Positions 62,907 through 64,000 of a stretch of 64,000 nucleotides of DNA are shown here, piece after piece. The notes below the pieces were generated by a model. It had not been told where the DNA came from. It worked only from the letters and a program-made list of their open reading frames with translations, and did not search any database. Source of the stretch: Aerophototrophica crusticola (GTDB lineage: Bacteria; Pseudomonadota; Alphaproteobacteria; Azospirillales; Azospirillaceae); the NCBI GenBank assembly GCA_001939945.1, contig MOEB01000006.1, positions 92,934-156,933 on the forward strand. The letters run 5' to 3'. Each line of letters starts with the position of its first letter. Position 1 is the stretch's first letter. The position numbers were made by a program, and so were the translations under genes.

Positions 62907-63758
62907 ATGCCTGCTGACCGCCTGCGCTGGCTAGCCCCATTCCTGGTGCTGCTCGCCCTGCTGCTGCCGCCCATCGGTGGCGGTTTGGCTAAGGAGGTGG
63001 CGGCGGGGAAGGATATCCTCGGCCTCGCATTCCTGCGCAACGCCGTTGGCGCCGCCATCCTGCTGGCCCTGGTCCGGCCCTCCCTCGCGGGGCTGACGGG
63101 GGAACAGTGGCGCGCCGCCCTGTCCCTGGGCGCCGCGCTGGCCGTGATGAACGCCAGCTTCTACCTCGCCATCGCGCGCCTGCCCCTGGGCGTGGCCGTG
63201 GCGGTGGAGTTCCTGGGGCCGCTGTCTGTGGCCGTGCTGGGCAGCCGCCGGCCGCTGGACTTCGCCTGGCCCGTGCTGGCCCTGGCCGGCGTGCTGCTGC
63301 TGACGCCGCTTGCCGGGGTGGAGCACCTGGACCCCGTGGGCCTGCTGTTCGCCCTGGTGGCCGGAGCCGGGTGGGCTGCCTATATCCTGACGACGGCCCG
63401 GGCCGGGCGGCTGATCCCGGGGCTGGACGGCTTGGCGCTGGCCCTTGCCTTCTCCGCCCTGCTGACGGCGCCCGTGGGGCTCTGGTCGGCCCCATCCTTC
63501 CTCACGGACAGCCACACCATCCTGCTGGTGCTGGGGGTGGCGCTGTTCTCCACCGTGCTGCCCTATATGCTGGAGTTCGTGGCCCTGCGGCAGGTGCCCA
63601 CCGCCGTGTTCGGCATCCTGCTGAGTACCGAACCGGCCATCGCCGCCCTGGTGGGCTTCCTGCTGTTAGGGGAACGGCTGGGCCTCCAGGCCTGGACCGC
63701 CATCGCCCTGGTCAGCGCCGCGGCGCTGGGGTCGACCTTGTGCCGTAGGTCGGATTAG
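62907..63758 (+). CDS. EamA-family transporter, RhtA-like
   Basis: The 283-residue protein has ten hydrophobic segments in two EamA halves, with GLAFLRNAVGAAILLALVRPSL, NASFYLAIARLPLGVAVAVEFLGPL in the first, and PTAVFGILLSTEPAIAALVGFLLLGERL in the second, matching threonine/homoserine exporter RhtA-like proteins. A GGGGGAA site precedes the ATG. The last codons (RRSD) and TAG stop come from family-B repeat copy 3. Confidence 0.87.
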   Translation: MPADRLRWLAPFLVLLALLLPPIGGGLAKEVAAGKDILGLAFLRNAVGAAILLALVRPSLAGLTGEQWRAALSLGAALAVMNASFYLAIARLPLGVAVAVEFLGPLSVAVLGSRRPLDFAWPVLALAGVLLLTPLAGVEHLDPVGLLFALVAGAGWAAYILTTARAGRLIPGLDGLALALAFSALLTAPVGLWSAPSFLTDSHTILLVLGVALFSTVLPYMLEFVALRQVPTAVFGILLSTEPAIAALVGFLLLGERLGLQAWTAIALVSAAALGSTLCRRSD

Positions 63759-63842
63759 GCGCGTCGCGCCGTAATCCGACGATCCCCTGTACCGACGCGT
63801 CCTGTCGGATTACGCGGCCTCCCGGCCGCTAATCCGACCTAC
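63745..63842. repeat. Repeat family B, copy 3
   Basis: GTAGGTCGGATTAGGCGCG/CGCGCCGTAATCCGAC, a 20-base linker, then TGTCGGATTACGCGG...AATCCGACCTAC. Total about 98 bases with inverted ends. It overlaps the 3' end of the EamA gene. Confidence 0.85.
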
Positions 63843-63856
63843 AGTCCCGAAATGAA

Positions 63857-63884
63857 ACGGGGAGGTGGTCGCCCACCTCCCCGT
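63857..63884 (-). terminator. Terminator of the minus-strand gene at the right edge
   Basis: ACGGGGAGGTGG pairs perfectly over 12 bases with CCACCTCCCCGT (63857-63868 with 63873-63884) around a four-base loop (GCGA on the minus strand), followed on the minus strand by TTCATTTC. Confidence 0.75.
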
Positions 63885-63915
63885 CGCGTCATTCCGGACT
63901 GTACCGGGGCCAAGC

Positions 63916-64000
63916 TTACTTGCGGCTCCACCAGCCCCGCTTCGGCGCCTCCACGGGCGGGTTCACCACCACATGGGGGTTGGCCGGGGGCTCCTCGGGT
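63916..64000 (-). CDS. 3' end of a minus-strand gene, possibly RNase E/G
   Basis: The last 27 codons visible at the window edge end in KRGWWSRK after a Pro/Asn-rich stretch (PANPHVVVNPPVEAPKRGWW). An acidic/proline-rich tail ending in K/R-R-G-W-W is typical of the C-terminus of alphaproteobacterial ribonuclease E, but 27 residues cannot prove it. The gene has a strong terminator 32 bases downstream. Confidence 0.4.
   Translation of the reverse strand, partial: PEEPPANPHVVVNPPVEAPKRGWWSRK

Overview
The window is about 70% G+C, densely coded, and carries a typical alphaproteobacterial gene set: split glyQ/glyS followed by ppdK, an IscR-type Rrf2 regulator beside a cysteine desulfurase, an MlaA-family protein, a folate-binding YgfZ and PRC-barrel periplasmic proteins. 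Gene order and protein flavour suggest Rhodospirillales, probably Azospirillaceae. This is inference from protein character, not a database match.

Layout. 0-8.5 kb: a truncated PD40 beta-propeller gene, a copper-exporting P-type ATPase with a CueR-like operator, an RluA-family pseudouridine synthase, a lone phage tailspike-like gene followed by a decayed copy of the pseudouridine synthase 3' part, and a PAS/HWE-type sensor kinase. 8.5-16.6 kb: a PRC-barrel protein, a di-heme cytochrome c, a GH13 alpha-glucosidase, a MarR-like regulator, a DUF1080 protein and an MlaA-family protein.

16.7-35.3 kb looks like one lipid island for making, modifying and exporting sphingolipids. An acyl-AMP ligase, an SDR reductase (CerR-like), an acyl carrier protein and serine palmitoyltransferase lie in the order known from Caulobacter. 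A GNAT-fold ceramide synthase (bCerS-like) and a histidine-box hydroxylase lie 9 kb downstream. Between them a four-gene opposing operon encodes a CDP-alcohol phosphatidyltransferase, an LCB5/diacylglycerol-kinase-like lipid kinase, a protein with the motifs of the mitochondrial CDP-diacylglycerol synthase Tam41, and a methyltransferase. An LptF/LptG-like permease pair, a MobA-like nucleotidyltransferase, a Wzx-like flippase and a TagF-like transferase complete the set. The proposed flow is ceramide, ceramide-1-phosphate, CDP-ceramide, phospho-head-group sphingolipid, then export. The CDP-ceramide step is the most interesting hypothesis here.

35.3-48 kb is housekeeping: a GT9-like and a GNAT gene, a dual-specificity phosphatase, tRNA-Pro(CGG), polyprenyl diphosphate synthase, a tRNA-type methyltransferase, an S49 peptidase, glyQ, glyS (with an unusual AT-rich in-frame insert) and ppdK. 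48-57.5 kb holds a second PRC-barrel protein, a large HAMP/coiled-coil membrane protein, and surface-polysaccharide genes (GT4, GT9, O-antigen-ligase-like) with ygfZ and a SPOR/Sel1 protein. 58-63 kb is an Fe-S/thiamine block: alpha/beta hydrolase, iscR, cysteine desulfurase, an HscB-like protein with a broken HPD motif, [2Fe-2S] ferredoxin, tenA and an EamA transporter. The window ends in the 3' end of a minus-strand gene that may be RNase E/G.

Two families of short palindromic intergenic repeats run through the window. Family A (six copies) has a conserved G+C-rich core with interchangeable hairpins and TGATACCA-type ends. Family B (three copies) is built on GTAGGTCGGATTAG. They sit against gene ends, supply stop codons to five genes and the start region of one, and one A copy is nested inside a B copy.
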